DNA from: Chitinophaga sp. 180180018-3
Lineage (GTDB): Bacteria > Bacteroidota > Bacteroidia > Chitinophagales > Chitinophagaceae
Reading direction: 5' to 3'
Assembly: GCF_037893185.1 (NCBI RefSeq)
Contig: NZ_CP140772.1
Location: 2,232,001 to 2,296,000 of the forward strand
Length of the DNA: 64,000 nt
In this document: piece after piece, positions 61,401-64,000 of the stretch
Position numbering within the stretch: the first letter of the stretch is position 1
Layout: the number at the start of each line of letters is the position of its first letter
Notes under the pieces: model-generated
What the model was told of the DNA's origin: nothing
The model's input: only the letters and a program-made list of their open reading frames with translations
The model's database searches: none
Position numbers and translations under genes: made by a program

Positions 61401-62567
61401 ATGCCTACCATACAACAGATCCAAGCATGGGTGATTCTGCACCTGGAGGGGCGTCTGGAAGATGACGCCCGGCAGCGGTTGCATGACTGGATGCAGGCTT
61501 CGCCGGCAAATGAGCAGGCCGTGGCGGAGTTTCTGGACGAAGAAAGGTTGAAGGATGGGCTGAAAGGCCTATACCTTTCCCGTGAAAGGATCTGGCAGCG
61601 ATTGGATGCAGTGATTCCGGACAAACAGGTGCCGGCGGCTGGTCGCCTCCTACGGATGAAATGGTGGGCCGCCGCGGCAGTGTTGTTCCTGCTATTGGGA
61701 ACCGGCAGTTATTTCCTGTTTATCCGGCACAAGACACCAACAGGAATTACCACACGTCCGCTGTCCGCAGCACCGGTGCCGGCGGGCAGTAACAAGGCTA
61801 TGCTGACACTGGCGGATGGCACCGTTGTACCACTGGACAGTGCTGCCAATAACCTGATACATCAGGGGAATACAACAGTACAATTACAGAAGGGGCAACT
61901 GCAATATACGGCTAATGGCCTTGCCGCCGGTGATGCATGGAATAAACTTAGCATTCCGCGCGGAAGCCAGTACCAGATTGGCTTGCCAGATGGGTCACGG
62001 GTATGGCTAAACGCAGCCAGCACACTCCGGTATCCGCTGGCTTTTACCGGGAAATACCGCCGCGTGGAACTGAGCGGGGAGGCTTATTTCGCTATAGCAC
62101 CTGATTCGAAACAGCCTTTTATCGTAGATATGGGTACTACTTCTGTACAGGTATTAGGAACAGAGTTTAACGTTAATGCCTATCCGGAGGAAATGAAATT
62201 AAAAGCTACCCTGGTTTCAGGACTGATAAGCATAAAAACCACCAACGCTGAACAAGTGATTCAGCCGGGTAAAATGGCCACTATTACCAACGATGGCAGA
62301 TGTGTAGTAACTACTGCTGATGTAAATGCGGTTACAGCCTGGAAATCGGGTTATTTCAGATTCGACGACGACGACCTGCCCGCAGTGATGCGCAAGCTGG
62401 AGCGTTGGTATGATATCACCGTGAAGTATGAAGGGAAGGTGCCGGAGCGGAGATTCAGCGGTGAAATCGGGCTAAACACACCATTATCAGATGTATTGGA
62501 GTTCCTGGGCAAAACTAAAGTGCACTATAAAAAACAGGGGAATGCAATTACCATCATCAATCACTGA
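61401..62567 (+). CDS. FecR-family anti-sigma factor (second module)
   Basis: From the ATG at 61401 the product is 388 residues; the frame is open for 13 more codons to a TTG but the ATG protein starts in the expected helical region. It has one membrane helix (about 83-103, WWAAAAVLFLLLGTGSYFLF), the FecR domain (PRGSQYQIGLPDGSRVWLNA, VELSGEAYFAIAPDSK, VQVLGTEFNVNAYPEE) and a C-terminal DUF4974 domain (WYDITVKYEGKVPERRF). It pairs with the sigma factor encoded just upstream and the partial receptor downstream. The gap to the receptor gene holds a hairpin that faces the other way (see 62652-62679). Confidence 0.92.
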   Translation: MPTIQQIQAWVILHLEGRLEDDARQRLHDWMQASPANEQAVAEFLDEERLKDGLKGLYLSRERIWQRLDAVIPDKQVPAAGRLLRMKWWAAAAVLFLLLGTGSYFLFIRHKTPTGITTRPLSAAPVPAGSNKAMLTLADGTVVPLDSAANNLIHQGNTTVQLQKGQLQYTANGLAAGDAWNKLSIPRGSQYQIGLPDGSRVWLNAASTLRYPLAFTGKYRRVELSGEAYFAIAPDSKQPFIVDMGTTSVQVLGTEFNVNAYPEEMKLKATLVSGLISIKTTNAEQVIQPGKMATITNDGRCVVTTADVNAVTAWKSGYFRFDDDDLPAVMRKLERWYDITVKYEGKVPERRFSGEIGLNTPLSDVLEFLGKTKVHYKKQGNAITIINH

Positions 62568-62651
62568 TCAACCAGTCTAATCACCATTTTAAACTGTACC
62601 GCATGAAAACATAGTTATTGTCATGCAGGCACATCGTATCCGGGAATAAAA

Positions 62652-62679
62652 AACCGGGAATAATTGAGCCTATTCCCGG
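62652..62679 (-). terminator. Terminator-like hairpin facing the minus strand
   Basis: ACCGGGAATA (62652-62661) and TATTCCCGGT (62670-62679) form a 10-bp stem with an 8-nt loop. On the minus strand it is followed by a run of six T; on the plus strand there is no T-run. So it would stop transcription coming from the right, although no minus-strand gene is known there. Confidence 0.6.
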
Positions 62680-62788
62680 TGAGGTCCGGCGTATGGTGTC
62701 TGATAACTGATGTCTGTCAATTTCCAAACATTTTAAACCGAAACGATACAAAGATATGATTCCACCCGTATCCGGGCAAGGTATTGCT

Positions 62789-64000
62789 ATGCCTTTGGCC
62801 CGAAAAATTCTACGAGTTATGAAACTGGTAACGCTATTAATGTTGATTGCCTCGCTGCATATTTGTGCGAAGGGGCTTTCCCAGGAGATCACCTTTTCAG
62901 GGAGGCAGGTGCGCCTGGAAAAGATCTTTTCCGTTATCAAAGAGCAGACCCGCCATGTGGCGTTCTTTGAATCCGATGCACTGGCCATGAGTCACCCGGT
63001 TGACATCAATGTAAAGAAGGCTTCATTGAATGAGGTGCTGGCTATCTGTTTTAAAGATCAACCCCTTGAGTATACCGTGAAAGGGAATAACATTTTTATT
63101 ACAAGAAAGGAACCTGCATCAGCTGCTATGCTGCAGACGCTTATCCCGGTTACCGGAAAAGTGACGGATGAAAAGGGACAACCATTGCCGGGAGTAACTA
63201 TTCGTCTGAAAGGAGCCGCACGGGGAACCTCCACTGATGAAAAAGGTGTATTTAAGATCAATGCAGAGAAGGGAAATATTCTTGAGATATCTTATATAGG
63301 TTATGAGAAAAAGGAAGTAACGATCGTGTCAGATATGCCGTTGACCATTTCGCTGGCACCCGGTCAGGGCAAAATGAATGAGGTGGTAGTAATCGGATAT
63401 GGTACCCAGAAGAAAGTGAACCTGACGGGTTCTGTATCCACGATACGGGGCGAAGAGATAACAGTAGCGCCACTTGCCAGTACAGCTAACACGCTCGCAG
63501 GTCGTTTACCCGGACTGGTTTCGCTGCAATCCAGCGGGCAGCCGGGCGCCGATGCAGCTTCACTGAGTATCCGCGGGTTTGGTAATGCGCTGATCATTGT
63601 AGACGGAGTGGAAACGGAATTTAATAATATTGATGCCAATCAGATAGAAACAATCTCGGTGCTGAAAGATGGCGCGGCGTCTATTTACGGCTCCAGAGCA
63701 GGCAATGGTGTGATACTCATCACTACGAAACGTGGCAGCAACGGAAAGCCAGTGATTACCTTGAATTCGTCGCTGACAAGGCAGGGTATCACCGCGTTCC
63801 CTAAGATGTCGAGCTCTGGTCAGATCACCGAAATGTCAAGAGAGGCCTGGCTGAATTCAGGCCGCCCGGAAGCCGGTGCACCCTATACGGCAGAGCAGGT
63901 GAAGAAGTTCTACGAAGGTACTGATCCGCAATATCCGAACACAGATTGGTACCATATCCTGATCCGGAAATGGGCGCCGCAGCAACAGCATAATCTGTCG
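62789..64000 (+). CDS. SusC/RagA-type TonB-linked receptor, N-terminal 404 residues
   Basis: The frame is open to the window edge. The ATG at 62789 is preferred (basic MPLARKILRVMK, then a hydrophobic core and SQE); ATGs at 62756 and 62819 are in the same frame. After the signal come an STN domain (ITFSGRQVRLEKIFSVIKEQ), a carboxypeptidase-regulatory-like domain (GKVTDEKGQPLPGVTIRLKG), and the plug (EVVVIGYGTQKKVNLTGSVS, SRAGNGVILITTKRG). The beta-barrel continues outside. STN plus the FecI/FecR pair upstream mark it as a transducing receptor. A SusD partner would be expected just past the window. Confidence 0.93.
   Translation, partial: MPLARKILRVMKLVTLLMLIASLHICAKGLSQEITFSGRQVRLEKIFSVIKEQTRHVAFFESDALAMSHPVDINVKKASLNEVLAICFKDQPLEYTVKGNNIFITRKEPASAAMLQTLIPVTGKVTDEKGQPLPGVTIRLKGAARGTSTDEKGVFKINAEKGNILEISYIGYEKKEVTIVSDMPLTISLAPGQGKMNEVVVIGYGTQKKVNLTGSVSTIRGEEITVAPLASTANTLAGRLPGLVSLQSSGQPGADAASLSIRGFGNALIIVDGVETEFNNIDANQIETISVLKDGAASIYGSRAGNGVILITTKRGSNGKPVITLNSSLTRQGITAFPKMSSSGQITEMSREAWLNSGRPEAGAPYTAEQVKKFYEGTDPQYPNTDWYHILIRKWAPQQQHNLS

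Noticed and set aside
1..64000. CRISPR arrays, tRNA/rRNA genes, transposases, integrases, phage genes
   Set aside because: None was seen on reading both strands; a search with a covariance model would be needed for small RNAs.

Overview
The window most likely comes from a member of the Bacteroidota, probably Chitinophagaceae and close to Chitinophaga. This is inferred from gene content: two ECF sigma / FecR anti-sigma / SusC-type receptor modules, a SusD lipoprotein, a type IX secretion C-terminal sorting domain, several TAnnTTTG-type promoters, and weak Shine-Dalgarno sequences. No rRNA, tRNA, CRISPR array, phage, integrase or insertion sequence was seen. The annotation rests on reading motifs by eye; no database search was run.

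Layout. 1-1.1 kb: the start of a CPA1-type Na+/H+ antiporter, then two decayed genes (a TfoX-like gene with an in-frame stop and an MgtC/SapB remnant). 1.1-9.2 kb: unlinked genes (secreted alpha/beta hydrolase, small secreted protein, membrane-anchored NUC nuclease, GT2 glycosyltransferase, MsbA-like ABC exporter, sulfatase). 9.3-12.4 kb, minus strand: an ECF42-like sigma factor with the small proteins that usually go with it (SRPBCC, DGPF/YCII, VOC, DinB). 12.5-17.8 kb: a tandem zinc-ribbon protein, a tight PIG-L deacetylase / GT4 / GH100-like cassette, a lipoprotein, a GNAT enzyme and a histone H1-like protein.

18.0-24.2 kb is an eight-gene, mostly overlapping operon: flavoprotein, methyltransferase, type III polyketide synthase, enoyl reductase, dehydratase, ketosynthase, acyl carrier protein and phosphopantetheinyl transferase. 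It looks like a phenolic-lipid pathway that carries most of its own fatty-acid elongation set. 24.4-31.5 kb is a planctomycete-type cytochrome cassette (PSC1/DUF1549/DUF1553, DUF1501, NHL propeller, membrane cytochrome with leucine-rich repeats).

31.5-46.1 kb holds a MocR regulator, a GNAT enzyme, and then a nutrient-uptake locus: ECF sigma, FecR, SusC, SusD, a T9SS-sorted beta-propeller, and a 1170-residue protein that looks like an uncharacterised clan GH-A glycoside hydrolase. After an FMN reductase and a sialate O-acetylesterase comes a copper locus (49.1-58.1 kb): CPC-type P-type ATPase, DUF3347 protein, multicopper oxidase fused to a CopB-like barrel, CPH-type P-type ATPase, and a hybrid histidine kinase. 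58.1-64 kb holds an orphan class I terpene synthase, an amidohydrolase, and a second ECF sigma / FecR / SusC module whose receptor runs off the window.

The most unusual non-coding feature is a set of three long perfect inverted repeats (arms of 38, 27 and 44 bp) that share a GCGAAGA core and sit at gene 3' ends. One of them takes in the last codons of one gene and abuts the stop codon of its convergent neighbour.
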